Positions 1 to 8,460 of a DNA stretch of 64,000 bases are shown piece by piece (position 1 is the stretch's first letter; each line of letters opens with the position of its first letter). This DNA is from a bacterium HR19 (GTDB lineage Bacteria; Calescibacteriota; Calescibacteriia; Calescibacteriales; Calescibacteriaceae). Made by a program: the position numbers and the translations under genes. The notes below the pieces were generated by a model. That model made no database searches, was not told the DNA's origin, and saw nothing but the letters and a program-made list of their open reading frames with translations. The stretch spans positions 28,145-92,144 of the forward strand of contig BEHV01000002.1 in the NCBI GenBank assembly GCA_002898315.1. The letters run 5' to 3'.

Positions 1-4
1 AGAG

Positions 5-367
5 ATGCTCAAAGCCGACCTCTTTCTCAAAAGCGCTCCCCCACTTGTGAAGCAAATACTCAAATTCCTTTTCCTTGAAAAAGTCCTTAATAGATACTAC
101 GATTTACGCCTTATCACAATAGATTTGATAGCTAACCTGCTTAAAGAAAAACTTGATGAGAATGAATTTATTCCAGAGCTTATTGAAATCGCTAACCGCG
201 AATTACCCATAGATAAAATAACCTTTGAAGAAGTGAAATCATATTACAAAGGAGATGCTTTTATATGGAGTTTGTTTTTATCTTCTAGGAAGTTTTACAG
301 GTTTATTAAGACAAAAATTTTTCGCTCCCGCTACGATTTTATATTACCTGAAAAAATAGAAAGATGA
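5..367 (+). CDS. Hypothetical protein, probably the C-terminal end of a gene starting before the window
   Basis: The frame is open from the first bases of the window, so the ATG at 5 may be internal and the true start may lie upstream. The visible 120 residues are Leu/Lys/Ile-rich and look helical, with no membrane segment and no motif I recognise. It ends in a basic and aromatic stretch and is followed three bases later by the convergent RDD gene. The Wzz gene lies nearby, and nucleotidyltransferase and export genes end the window, so a polysaccharide-related role is conceivable but is inference only. Confidence 0.5.
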   Translation: MLKADLFLKSAPPLVKQILKFLFLEKVLNRYYDLRLITIDLIANLLKEKLDENEFIPELIEIANRELPIDKITFEEVKSYYKGDAFIWSLFLSSRKFYRFIKTKIFRSRYDFILPEKIER

Positions 368-370
368 GTT

Positions 371-730
371 TTATACTCGTTCAAATTGAATACCTGCTAA
401 TGTATCGCATAAACTTCTCCAATTTCCTGCGGGTATGTGGAGAAGGAAACCGGTGAGTGGGGATATGAACCCCATAATCCACCTTAATGCAAGTTTCAGG
501 TGAATTGCCCCGTGTTTTTTCTTTGAAATTCTTATTCCGAAGATTATGTCCCCTGGAGTTCTTTCAAAAGCCCATCTGAACATCACAGAAGTTGTAAAAT
601 CAAAAAAGAGGAACATCAAGATGAAACCTAAAAAGTTTATTTTCCCGACGAGTGATATGAGTGCCGATATGTATATTATAACGCTTCTATCAAGAGTATT
701 AGCTAAAATCCGTCTTATGAAAACATCCAT
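371..730 (-). CDS. RDD-family membrane protein
   Basis: This small integral membrane protein of 119 residues has hydrophobic segments at about 16-34, 35-55 and 83-100. It shows the RDD hallmarks: a basic N-terminal stretch ending in DR near residue 14, the TPGDIIFGIRI segment near 59-69 (family form TLGKRLLGIRV), and a C-terminal DTLAGI motif (family form DxLAGT). RDD proteins are small transporters or transport accessories of mostly unknown substrate. It is convergent with the preceding gene and divergent from wzz. No Shine-Dalgarno is visible; a TAAAAT-like hexamer lies about 10 nt upstream. Family assignment is fairly firm, function unknown. Confidence 0.7.
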   Translation of the reverse strand: MDVFIRRILANTLDRSVIIYISALISLVGKINFLGFILMFLFFDFTTSVMFRWAFERTPGDIIFGIRISKKKHGAIHLKLALRWIMGFISPLTGFLLHIPAGNWRSLCDTLAGIQFERV

Positions 731-834
731 CAGAAATGAAATTTTAAAAATTAGAACGGTTTTACTTGTGTGTTTTTGAATTTTGGTTATATTTCTGGTT
801 TTATTGCTAAAATTACTGATTTATCGGCTTTTTT

Positions 835-2139
835 ATGGGTGATGAGAAGAAATCAGAGCTGGAAAACGAAGAAAAGGTCAGAGAAATCAGAGGTAAGAAT
901 GTTCAAAGTTATGTGCAGGGCGAGGTGGGATTAGCAGAGGACGAAATAGACCTCTTTGAGCTTGCCGGCATTATATGGAAAAGGAGGAAGCTTATTTTTC
1001 TCATCACGATTTCCGCTACTTTTTTGGGACTTCTTGTTTCGTTCATCATGACGCCAAGATATAAGGCGACTGCTAAGATAATTCCTATAACATCGCAGAA
1101 ATCTTTTGTTCTTCCTTTTGCTACTTCTGAGTTTGCAAACCTCGCGGGGCTTTTGGGAGTAAATTTGCCATCTGGCTCAAACACTTTGAGAGCTGTTCTT
1201 GAATCTCGCGACCTCGCAAAAAGAGTCATAAAAAAAACAGGAATAGAAAAATACCTCTATGGGAAACTCTGGGATGAAAAGACGAACTCTATAAAAAAAG
1301 GTGTTGACCCGAGAAAAATTCCATCTGATGATGAACTTGCCGAAAAATTCATAAAGTCGTTTCTCAAAATTAATGAAGACAAAAAAACAGGCGTTATAGA
1401 GATTTCAATTATATTTCCGAAAGAACCCACGCTGTCTGCTTTGATTGCGAACGAGTATGTTTCAGAGCTATCAGATGTTCTCAACGAAAAAGCATATACT
1501 ATATCTAAAAAAAACAGAATATTCATAGAGGAGAGGGTTAAGCTTGCTGAAAAGAACCTCCAAGAAGCAGAAAAGGAGTTCAAGGAGTTTCAGGAAAAGT
1601 ATAATGTTGTCGCTATTGATAAGCAGATGGAAGAGGGATTGAAAATATATGCTGAACTTGTTGCTCAGCTTGCCGAAAAAGAGATGAAACTTGAAGTTCT
1701 CAGAAAAATAACAACCCGTGATAATCCAGAAGTCGTCACCTTGATGTATGAGATAAATGAGCTGAAAAACAAGATAAGAGAGCTTGAAGGTGGTCAGAAA
1801 AATTTCAAGGGATATATACTTGATACATCTAAAAGATTGCTTATACCGCTTGAATCTGTTCCAGAGGTTGCTATGGAGTATCTGAGGAGAAGGAGGAATT
1901 TTGAGATACAGAATCAGATTTACAAAACCCTTCTTCAAGCGCTTGAGCAGGCGAGAATAGAGGAAGAGAAAGAAGATATAACTTTTGAGATAATAGATTA
2001 TGCGTATCCGCCTAAATACAGGTATTCTCCGAAGAGAAAGCTTATCGTTGCGGTATCATTTACATCTGCGATGTTTTTAGGGGTTTTTCTTGCGTTTTTA
2101 CTTGAAGCGATAGAGAACAGAAGAAAAGAGCAGAGTTAA
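835..2139 (+). CDS. Wzz/GumC-type polysaccharide chain-length determinant
   Basis: This inner-membrane polysaccharide co-polymerase would control chain length or export of surface polysaccharide. The 434 residues have an acidic cytoplasmic N terminus, a Wzz domain with TM1 at about 53-72, a long periplasmic region whose middle (about 215-330) is strongly coiled-coil, the proline-containing YPPKYRYSPKRKL motif before TM2, and TM2 at about 405-425 with a basic tail. There is no fused C-terminal tyrosine kinase, so a separate kinase would be needed if regulated that way. A wza-like gene lies at the right edge of the window, but the two are about 60 kb apart. The start was chosen at the first ATG; no Shine-Dalgarno is seen. 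Confidence 0.85.
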   Translation: MGDEKKSELENEEKVREIRGKNVQSYVQGEVGLAEDEIDLFELAGIIWKRRKLIFLITISATFLGLLVSFIMTPRYKATAKIIPITSQKSFVLPFATSEFANLAGLLGVNLPSGSNTLRAVLESRDLAKRVIKKTGIEKYLYGKLWDEKTNSIKKGVDPRKIPSDDELAEKFIKSFLKINEDKKTGVIEISIIFPKEPTLSALIANEYVSELSDVLNEKAYTISKKNRIFIEERVKLAEKNLQEAEKEFKEFQEKYNVVAIDKQMEEGLKIYAELVAQLAEKEMKLEVLRKITTRDNPEVVTLMYEINELKNKIRELEGGQKNFKGYILDTSKRLLIPLESVPEVAMEYLRRRRNFEIQNQIYKTLLQALEQARIEEEKEDITFEIIDYAYPPKYRYSPKRKLIVAVSFTSAMFLGVFLAFLLEAIENRRKEQS

Positions 2140-2197
2140 TTTGGGTTTTAGAGGATTTAACATCTTGGTTTTTGAGCGACTTCCTTTTCTTTTTCCC

Positions 2198-2270
2198 GAG
2201 AGAGTGGCAGACCTTTGGGGATGAAGAACCTTCATCAATATCACGATTAGGTGTGGTTCTGCCTGGAAAA
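2198..2270. ncRNA. Candidate structured RNA or relic between wzz and sucD
   Basis: The 160-base gap between convergent genes contains nested inverted repeats. GGCAGACC (2206-2213) pairs with GGTTCTGCC (2255-2263) with one bulged base, and inside it GATGAAG (2220-2226) pairs perfectly with CTTCATC (2230-2236) around an AAC loop. There is no T-run that would make it a simple intrinsic terminator. I match it to no known riboswitch or RNA family; it may be a small RNA, a processing signal or chance. Confidence 0.25.
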
Positions 2271-2299
2271 ATGTTTCAGGTGAAAAACTAATCCAAATT

Positions 2300-3187
2300 C
2301 TATTTTATTCCGTATTTTTCTACGACCTCTTTTACTTTCAAGCCGATTTCAGAAGGGCTTTCTGCGATGTGAGCTCCTGCATCTTTTAAAGCGTCAACTT
2401 TATCTTGCCACCTTCCGGCTCTCCCCATAATTATCGCTCCTGCGTGTCCCATTCTTTTGCCGGGTGGAGCCGTCCTCCCTGCTACGAACGCAACCACTGG
2501 CTTTGTCATGTGCTTTTTTATGAACTCCGCTGCTTCTTCCTCCGCATTCCCACCTATCTCCCCAATCAAAATGACAACTTTTGTTTCCGGGTCCTTTTCA
2601 AACATCTCAAGAACTTCAACGAATTTTGTCCCAACTATTGGGTCCCCTCCTATACCTACACAGGTAGATTGTCCAAGCCCTTCTTTTGTCGTCTGCCACA
2701 CCGCTTCATAAGTCAAAGTCCCGCTCCTTGAAACTATTCCTACTATACCTCTTTTGAATATGTATGGTGGCATTATGCCTATTCTGCATTCTCCGGGAAC
2801 AAGTATGCCCGGGCAGTTTGGACCAATTATTCTTGCCCCTTTTCGTGTTGCATATTCCTTTGCTTTTATAAAGTCAATAGTTGGTATTCCTTCTGTTATG
2901 ACGACTATGAGTGGTATTCCGCTATCTGCTGCTTCTACTATTGAGTCGGGAGCGAAGGGAGCTGGGACGAAGATACATGTTGCATCTATTTTCCCAAGTT
3001 CGCTTATCGCCTCTTCACAGCTATTGAAAACAGGAATCCCATCTACATTTTGCCCTCCCTTGCCCGGAGTTATTCCCCCGACTATTTTTGTTCCATAATC
3101 TTTTGATATTTTCGCGTGAAATGAGCCGTTCTTACCCGTTATTCCCTGAATGATAACTCTTGTGTCTTTGCCAACCAGTATAGCCAT
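2300..3187 (-). CDS. sucD: Succinyl-CoA synthetase alpha subunit
   Basis: This subunit, with SucC, interconverts succinyl-CoA and succinate with nucleotide phosphorylation in the TCA cycle. The 295 residues match the usual length. An N-terminal Rossmann CoA-binding domain includes the QGITGKNGSFH segment near 14-24. The C-terminal ligase domain has the active-site phosphohistidine in MGHAGAII near residue 247. A clear AAAGGAG Shine-Dalgarno precedes the ATG. It lies 43 bases downstream of sucC in the same direction, so the two are surely one operon. The homologous malate-CoA ligase (MtkAB) cannot be excluded by sequence reading alone. Confidence 0.95.
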   Translation of the reverse strand: MAILVGKDTRVIIQGITGKNGSFHAKISKDYGTKIVGGITPGKGGQNVDGIPVFNSCEEAISELGKIDATCIFVPAPFAPDSIVEAADSGIPLIVVITEGIPTIDFIKAKEYATRKGARIIGPNCPGILVPGECRIGIMPPYIFKRGIVGIVSRSGTLTYEAVWQTTKEGLGQSTCVGIGGDPIVGTKFVEVLEMFEKDPETKVVILIGEIGGNAEEEAAEFIKKHMTKPVVAFVAGRTAPPGKRMGHAGAIIMGRAGRWQDKVDALKDAGAHIAESPSEIGLKVKEVVEKYGIK

Positions 3188-3230
3188 TTTTTCAATCTCC
3201 TTTCTTTTTTATTTTTGGTAAATCTGTTTT

Positions 3231-4427
3231 TCAGACATAAGTTTCTTTCTTTTTGCTTCTTCTCTTTTTTGCTTCCTGTTCAAACTCTTTTACTTTTTCC
3301 ACTGCGAGTTTTGCTCCTTCTCTCATATCGTTTGCAGTGATTATGTTGAGCTGTGATTCGTTCAGTATTTTTCTACCGAGTTCAACATTCGTTCCTTCTA
3401 ATCTGACGACTATTGGAACTTTTATTCCCATCTCTTTTGCTGCTTGAACGAGTGCTGTTGCAACTACATCGCATTTCATGATTCCGCCGAATATGTTCAC
3501 AAATATTGTTTTTACTCTTTTGTCTGAGAGCAAAATTGAGAATGCGGATTTTACCTGCTCCAGAGAGGCACCGCCCCCCACATCAAGGAAGTTTGCGGGT
3601 TTTCCTCCTGCAAGCAAAATCTCATCCATCGTAGCCATAGCAAGTCCCGCACCGTTTACAAGACAACCTATGTTGCCGTCAAGTCCCACATAAGATATTC
3701 CTATTTTTTTTGCTTTGACATCTCTTGGGTCCTCTTGGCTCGGGTCATATAGCTGGGCGATTTCTTTGTGTCTGAAAAGAGCATTATCATCAAAGTTTAT
3801 TTTTGCATCAAGAGCGAGAATTTCTCCATCTTCTGTCTCAACAAGAGGGTTTATCTCACATAAAGAACAATCTAACTCAAAGAACATTCTGACAAGGTTC
3901 TTGACTATGTTTTCTGCTGGTATTCCGAGAAATTTTGCGATTTTCTTTGCTTTATAATCTGCTATTCCCCAGAAGCTATCTATGTATTCTGTCATGATGA
4001 GATTGGGATTTTTTTCCGCAACTTCTTCTATTTCTACTCCGCCTTCTGGATTTGCTATAACGCAGACCTTTTCTTTTGACCTATCTATTACTACTCCAAG
4101 GTAATACTCTTTTTTGGCTTTGACACCTTTTTCAACGAGGACTTTTTTGACGATTTTTCCTTCTGGACCTGTCTGGTGTGTGACAAGTTTTTTACCTATC
4201 ATATTTTTTGCTATTTCATAAACTTCGTCTGGGGAGTGAGCGACTTTTATTCCTCCTGCTTTGCCTCTTCCACCTGCGTGCACCTGGGCTTTGACGACGA
4301 ACGAATTTCCGCCTATTTTCATCGCTATTTTTTTTGCTTTTGCTGGGTTTGATGCGACTTCCCCTTCTGGGACGGGTATTCCGTAGTTTTTAAGTATTCT
4401 TTTCGCTTGGTATTCGTGTATGTTCAT
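3231..4427 (-). CDS. sucC: Succinyl-CoA synthetase beta subunit
   Basis: This is the nucleotide-binding beta subunit of succinyl-CoA synthetase. The 398 residues begin with the family signature MNIHEYQAKRILKNYGIPVP, followed by the ATP-grasp domain (VVKAQVHAGGRGKAGG near 45-60) and a C-terminal ligase domain with VNIFGGIMKCD. The extreme C terminus carries a short Lys/Arg-rich extension, RRSKKKETYV, beyond the usual end. It is the first gene of the sucCD operon. Its ATG is preceded by an AT-rich stretch without a Shine-Dalgarno. It diverges from the Fur-box region of the porin-like gene. Confidence 0.95.
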   Translation of the reverse strand: MNIHEYQAKRILKNYGIPVPEGEVASNPAKAKKIAMKIGGNSFVVKAQVHAGGRGKAGGIKVAHSPDEVYEIAKNMIGKKLVTHQTGPEGKIVKKVLVEKGVKAKKEYYLGVVIDRSKEKVCVIANPEGGVEIEEVAEKNPNLIMTEYIDSFWGIADYKAKKIAKFLGIPAENIVKNLVRMFFELDCSLCEINPLVETEDGEILALDAKINFDDNALFRHKEIAQLYDPSQEDPRDVKAKKIGISYVGLDGNIGCLVNGAGLAMATMDEILLAGGKPANFLDVGGGASLEQVKSAFSILLSDKRVKTIFVNIFGGIMKCDVVATALVQAAKEMGIKVPIVVRLEGTNVELGRKILNESQLNIITANDMREGAKLAVEKVKEFEQEAKKRRSKKKETYV

Positions 4428-4531
4428 AAAACCTAAATTTTGGCTTGGTTTTCTTGTTTTTGTTTAAATCTGAAATTTTTCAGAGCGTTTTCGTTTTCCT
4501 GTATCTTGGATTTTGCCAAATTCTATTTATA

Positions 4532-4552
4532 AATTGAGAATAAATATCAATT
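4532..4552. promoter_or_regulatory. Fur-box-like palindrome 1
   Basis: Around the centre at 4542, the halves TGAGAAT (4535-4541) and AATATCA (4543-4549) fit the Fur 7-1-7 consensus TGATAAT-N-ATTATCA with two mismatches. The palindrome extends outward as AAT...ATT. It overlaps a weak possible promoter (TTGCCA at 4513-4518 and GAGAAT at 4536-4541, 17-bp spacer), which would make repression by bound Fur possible. Confidence 0.55.
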
Positions 4553-4611
4553 AAAAATAGGTTTTGATATTCTCTTTGTAAGTATAGGAGGAGAAAAATT
4601 TTTTGAAAAAT

Positions 4612-4634
4612 GAAAATGAGAATAATTATCAATT
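4612..4634. promoter_or_regulatory. Fur-box-like palindrome 2
   Basis: TGAGAAT (4617-4623) and ATTATCA (4625-4631) match the 7-1-7 Fur consensus with a single mismatch. Bases 4612-4630 match the classical 19-bp Fur box at 16 of 19 positions. It lies about 30 bases before the porin-like gene's start codon and is nearly identical to palindrome 1. The centres are 82 bases apart. Confidence 0.6.
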
Positions 4635-4661
4635 AAAGTTGCAAAATGGGAGGTGAAAAAA

Positions 4662-6140
4662 ATGAAAAACCATTTCAACTCAAAATCAACGATGAAAAAA
4701 GGCAACTCGGATTCACACAGATGTCAGAACAAAAAAAGAGCAAAAATCGCTCTTTTAATAGGAGTAGCATTACTTCTATCCACACCAACTCATCTTTTTG
4801 CTTATGAAAGACAAGGAGGAATAAGCGTCGGCGCATACGGCTCAACACGACTTGAAATAGGCAAAGACATAATCTCGGGCAAAGATAAACTCACCTTCAC
4901 TCTCCGAAGAATCGTCCCCACATTCTCTGCCACAATAAAAGAAAGATTGAGATTCTACACAGAGCTTGAGTTTGAAAGATTCGGATTACTTGAACTCCAA
5001 GAGGACTTCTCTCAAAACCCAGAAAAAGGATACTCCATACTTCACAAAACAGAGATAGAAGGTTCTCGCGGTTCTGAAATAAAGCTGGAGCAGATGTGGG
5101 GTGAGTTTGAGATAGCAAGACCTCTCCGCTTCAGAGTCGGTGCGGTTCTTCCGCCGGTCGGAAGATTTAACATACTCCACGATGATGATATCTGGGAGCC
5201 AGCGAGAAGACCTCTTTCTGTCAGAGACCTCACAGTCCTACCTGAAAAAACTGCTTGGACAGAACTTGGATTGGGTTTTACAGGAAACTTTGACCTCGCT
5301 GATTACCTCGCAGGGTACGAGCTATATCTTGTAAATGGGGTTTCATTAGAGCATGACCTTGAAGTGTATCTCATAAGACACAATCTTTCCGATGAGCCAG
5401 CTCATAACATGCTAAAAGTTGAAAGCGTTGTGAAACCGAGGTTCGGCAATTTCAGCGAAGACCTGAAAAGAGAAAAAGCAATTGTGGGAAGGTTCTTTTT
5501 CTCCCCAGCTCTTGGACATGAAATCGGAATATCTGGATATGCGGGAAGATATACTCCGTCTTTCCTTCCTAACGCTGTTTTGTGGTCATCTGCTCTTGAT
5601 TTCAAAACTCAAATATCTCAAAACTTTGAAATAGAGGGGGAGTATGCTTTTACTCAGTTTTCTCAGCTCGGAAGAGTTGTGGATTCTCTTGCTCATAAAA
5701 TTTACCATAAAGAAACCGAGGCACTCTTTTCGGGAAATGTGACGGGAGCACTTTCTACCGAGGGAAATACCGAAGTTGAACTTGAAATGACTCTTTCTAA
5801 AAATGTTCTTGCCGATTTCAAACACGGCGGTTGGTTGCTTTTCAGATTTAAGTTCTTCCCTTCTTTCCTCAAAAATTCTCCACTTTACCTTGATGAATCT
5901 TCAAAGTTTGTTCTTTTCCTGAGACCTGAGATTGTATCTTTGCAGAATGTTATTGCTGGTGTTGAGATTGAAGATGGAAAAGCTGAGCTGAAAAAAGATA
6001 GCAAAACCGTTTTCAGATTAACTCCCGGGATAGCTTATAGACCTACCGAGACGTGGGTTTTTTCAATTTCTTATGAGCTGACCGCTACTCGTAAAGATTT
6101 GGGTAATATGGTTCTTTTTGGTTTTGCTTTTGGTTTGTAA
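4662..6140 (+). CDS. Outer-membrane porin-like beta-barrel, phosphate-selective porin (OprO/OprP) type
   Basis: The predicted outer-membrane barrel has 492 residues from the ATG at 4662. That start follows a strong GGGAGGTG Shine-Dalgarno; a GTG at 4653 overlaps this site and is unlikely. A long basic n-region is followed by a hydrophobic signal core (about 27-45) ending THLFA. The mature part is full of alternating amphipathic strands. It includes RRIVPTFSATIKERLRFYTE and a segment LPPVGRFNILHDDDIWEPA, which resembles the conserved region of phosphate-selective porins. It ends in an aromatic-rich strand, LFGFAFGL. Two Fur-box-like sites lie upstream, so iron control is likely. The exact substrate is unknown. 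Confidence 0.7.
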   Translation: MKNHFNSKSTMKKGNSDSHRCQNKKRAKIALLIGVALLLSTPTHLFAYERQGGISVGAYGSTRLEIGKDIISGKDKLTFTLRRIVPTFSATIKERLRFYTELEFERFGLLELQEDFSQNPEKGYSILHKTEIEGSRGSEIKLEQMWGEFEIARPLRFRVGAVLPPVGRFNILHDDDIWEPARRPLSVRDLTVLPEKTAWTELGLGFTGNFDLADYLAGYELYLVNGVSLEHDLEVYLIRHNLSDEPAHNMLKVESVVKPRFGNFSEDLKREKAIVGRFFFSPALGHEIGISGYAGRYTPSFLPNAVLWSSALDFKTQISQNFEIEGEYAFTQFSQLGRVVDSLAHKIYHKETEALFSGNVTGALSTEGNTEVELEMTLSKNVLADFKHGGWLLFRFKFFPSFLKNSPLYLDESSKFVLFLRPEIVSLQNVIAGVEIEDGKAELKKDSKTVFRLTPGIAYRPTETWVFSISYELTATRKDLGNMVLFGFAFGL

Positions 6141-6161
6141 GAATCTTTAAAATAAACTGCT

Positions 6162-7349
6162 ATGGTTGGAGTAGCAATATGTCTTTTTGTTCTGGGGAAT
6201 ACGCTCTTTGGGGAAAAACTTTCTGATGTCTCAAGGAGTGTGTTCCCCGCTTCTTCTTCTCTCGTATATGGAGTCGTAAATATCAGAGATTACGGCGGTT
6301 TTTTAAACTTCATGTCTCCCGCAAAACCAACTGTTGAGGAAAAATCTTTTGAGTCGGTCCTGGCTTATGATGGCGATAAAATTTTTGGACTATGTTCTGT
6401 TTTGAACGAGATAGGTAAAGAGATGCCCATTACCTTTATCGTCTGTATTTCAGAACCCGGAAAGCTCAGAGTTGATTACATAGATGTGTTGGTTTATAGA
6501 GAGACAAGAGGAGGTGAGATAAGGTCAAAGATTTTTTTGAATCAATTCAAGGGTAAATCTGAGCAGGACCAGATTTCTGTTGGAAAAGATATAAGAAATA
6601 TAAGGGGGGCGACTTTATCTGCTTGGGCTACGACTCGTGTTGTGAGAAAAACCTTTGCTTTGTTCAAAACCCTTATTTCAGGTGGGGCAGATTTTAAATT
6701 CATCAGGCAATTTTCAAGCCAGAGCGAGCGTGAAAAATTTATCAGAAGATGTTTTTTGGTAGGGGATTCCTACTTATGTGTTGGTTTCAAAGATAAGGGT
6801 GAAAGCGATTTATTTCTTGAGGAGCTGAAAAGTTTTTCGGAGAAAATTTCAAGAGATTTTTCTGACTTTTACTTCTTCAACAAAAACACTCCATACATCA
6901 GGGAGCTTATATCAAAGTACTCCCGTTTATCATCAGAGCTTGGCTTTTTCAACATATGGTGGCGTGGAGATGGTAAGGCGGACCTAGGTGGAGTGTGGAA
7001 GGGCTATGTTGTTGACCTTATCAGAGATTTCTTTCAGAAGAACAACATAAAAGATTATGAGATATCCTTCGGTTGGTCAACTTTTTACTTCTCACAAGAA
7101 AATCCGGTTGATGTCTTTGGCAAAGTCATAAATATCTCGGGAGCTATATCTGTATCTGATACTTGGTCTGGATACAGTGTTATCTTCAATCCCGTAGAGG
7201 GAAACTTTGTCAGGGAGAGGAGAAGAGTTGCTGTTATTCATCAGAGTGCGGAGTTCTCAGATTTTGCTTCAACTTTATGTGCGGTGTGGGGTGAGGATTG
7301 CGTAAAATATGTCTCACAACATGGTGGGAAGGTTATTTTCATCTATTGA
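6162..7349 (+). CDS. Exported protein of unknown function
   Basis: I do not recognise this 395-residue protein. It begins with a short hydrophobic segment (VGVAICLFVLGNTLFG) that would act as a Sec signal, so it is probably periplasmic or outer-membrane-associated. The rest is mixed alpha/beta with many aromatic residues and no cysteine motif or known catalytic signature. It starts 21 bases after the porin-like gene, suggesting cotranscription, although a TAAAAT hexamer (6148-6153) 8 nt before the ATG could also give a leaderless transcript. The next gene encodes a cytochrome, so a role in the same envelope module is likely. Confidence 0.7.
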   Translation: MVGVAICLFVLGNTLFGEKLSDVSRSVFPASSSLVYGVVNIRDYGGFLNFMSPAKPTVEEKSFESVLAYDGDKIFGLCSVLNEIGKEMPITFIVCISEPGKLRVDYIDVLVYRETRGGEIRSKIFLNQFKGKSEQDQISVGKDIRNIRGATLSAWATTRVVRKTFALFKTLISGGADFKFIRQFSSQSEREKFIRRCFLVGDSYLCVGFKDKGESDLFLEELKSFSEKISRDFSDFYFFNKNTPYIRELISKYSRLSSELGFFNIWWRGDGKADLGGVWKGYVVDLIRDFFQKNNIKDYEISFGWSTFYFSQENPVDVFGKVINISGAISVSDTWSGYSVIFNPVEGNFVRERRRVAVIHQSAEFSDFASTLCAVWGEDCVKYVSQHGGKVIFIY

Positions 7350-7374
7350 AAATATTGCTTTGGGGGGTGAGAAA

Positions 7375-7839
7375 ATGAGAGTTGGTCAAAAACTTGTGCT
7401 TTTTGCTCTTTTATTTTTCCCCTTCATTTTAGCGTGTTTTTGGGTTTTCGGGGTGAAGACCAAAGTTCAGGAAAAAAGAATTGTAATTTTCTTGAAAGAG
7501 GAAGAAAAGGAGCTCGTTCTGAGGGAGATGAGGGAACTCCTGCGTTCAGTTAATATGATACTTTACGGAATTTCAACGGGAGATTACGATTTGGCTCACC
7601 GCTATGCTAAATCATCTGGAATGGATATGGTAGAAAAATTTTCAGCGGTAGAAAAAACACTTCTTCTCAAACTTCCAGATGAGTTCAAAAAATTGGGATT
7701 TGCTACTCATAAGGGTTTTGATGAAGTTGCGGAATTAATAAAGTCCAGAGAAAACCAAAAAATATTGAGCGCTCTTGCGGAGCTGACATCAAAATGTGTT
7801 GCCTGCCACGATATTTATAGCATTCAAGCTGAAAAATAG
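7375..7839 (+). CDS. Membrane-anchored cytochrome c'-like protein
   Basis: This 154-residue protein has an N-terminal hydrophobic anchor (about 7-27), a four-helix-like body and a single heme-attachment motif CVACH at about 141-145, near the C terminus. That layout is typical of cytochrome c'/c-556 proteins, which bind gases or shuttle electrons in the periplasm. The start was chosen at the ATG at 7375, preceded by GGGGGGTGAG. An upstream in-frame start at 7309 would bury that site and overlap the previous gene. It sits in the apparently Fur-controlled cluster. The family call is from motif position and helical pattern. Confidence 0.7.
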   Translation: MRVGQKLVLFALLFFPFILACFWVFGVKTKVQEKRIVIFLKEEEKELVLREMRELLRSVNMILYGISTGDYDLAHRYAKSSGMDMVEKFSAVEKTLLLKLPDEFKKLGFATHKGFDEVAELIKSRENQKILSALAELTSKCVACHDIYSIQAEK

Positions 7840-7885
7840 AAAAACCAAAACACCGGAATAAAAAATTCAGGAGAGGTTTTTAACT

Positions 7886-8356
7886 ATGTTTCCGAGAATA
7901 AAAGATTTTCCCGCAGAGTTGAAGTTGCCAGTATTTTTTTTCTCCCTATACTGCTTATTTGGACCTTTTGTGAATCTTGCTTATCATATCAGCAAGAAAG
8001 GTGTTGGTATTGATAATGCTTTGAGGTATTACTTTGGGAGCGAGGCGGAGATGATTCCCCCTCAATCTCTTGTATCTTTCCTTGAAGTTATGCATTTTCA
8101 CACCTGGGCTCAGGCATCTGTGATTTTCATTCTTTCTTCTCTTCTTGGTCTTTCTTCTGCTGGAAGAAAAATCAAAATGTTTTTAATTCTTTCTCTTTTC
8201 GTTTCGTCTATGGGTCATATATTTTTGCCGTCTCTTATGAGATTCATAAGTGCGAAGCTGATTTATCTTCTATTTTTAGATACCGTCTTTTTTTCTGCTT
8301 CTATAATTTTTTCTTCTCTCATTTTGCTCAAAGATGTTTTTTCAAAGAAGGAGTGA
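7886..8356 (+). CDS. Small four-helix membrane protein with conserved-looking histidines
   Basis: This 156-residue integral membrane protein has about four hydrophobic helices (roughly 14-34, 73-90, 97-117, 124-148). It has an HFH pair at 70-72 at the start of helix 2 and further histidines at 34 and 111, which could ligate heme or metal. A GGAGAGG Shine-Dalgarno lies before the ATG. It follows the cytochrome gene by 46 bases and is probably the last gene of the porin-cytochrome cluster. I do not recognise a named family; heme binding is inference. Confidence 0.65.
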   Translation: MFPRIKDFPAELKLPVFFFSLYCLFGPFVNLAYHISKKGVGIDNALRYYFGSEAEMIPPQSLVSFLEVMHFHTWAQASVIFILSSLLGLSSAGRKIKMFLILSLFVSSMGHIFLPSLMRFISAKLIYLLFLDTVFFSASIIFSSLILLKDVFSKKE

Positions 8357-8460
8357 GCGAATTTTCCTTCTTTCCCTATTTTTTCTGTTTTAAAAGATAA
8401 CCATGTTGTTTTTCCTTAAATTCTATTCAATTTAGTTGTGATTTTATTTTCTGGTTATGT

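Noticed and set aside
1471..1938. 155-aa minus-strand open frame inside the wzz gene
   Set aside because: It is the antisense shadow of a well-supported coiled-coil region.
7309..7374. Extended N terminus of the cytochrome c'-like protein
   Set aside because: It overlaps the preceding gene, and a strong Shine-Dalgarno supports the ATG at 7375.
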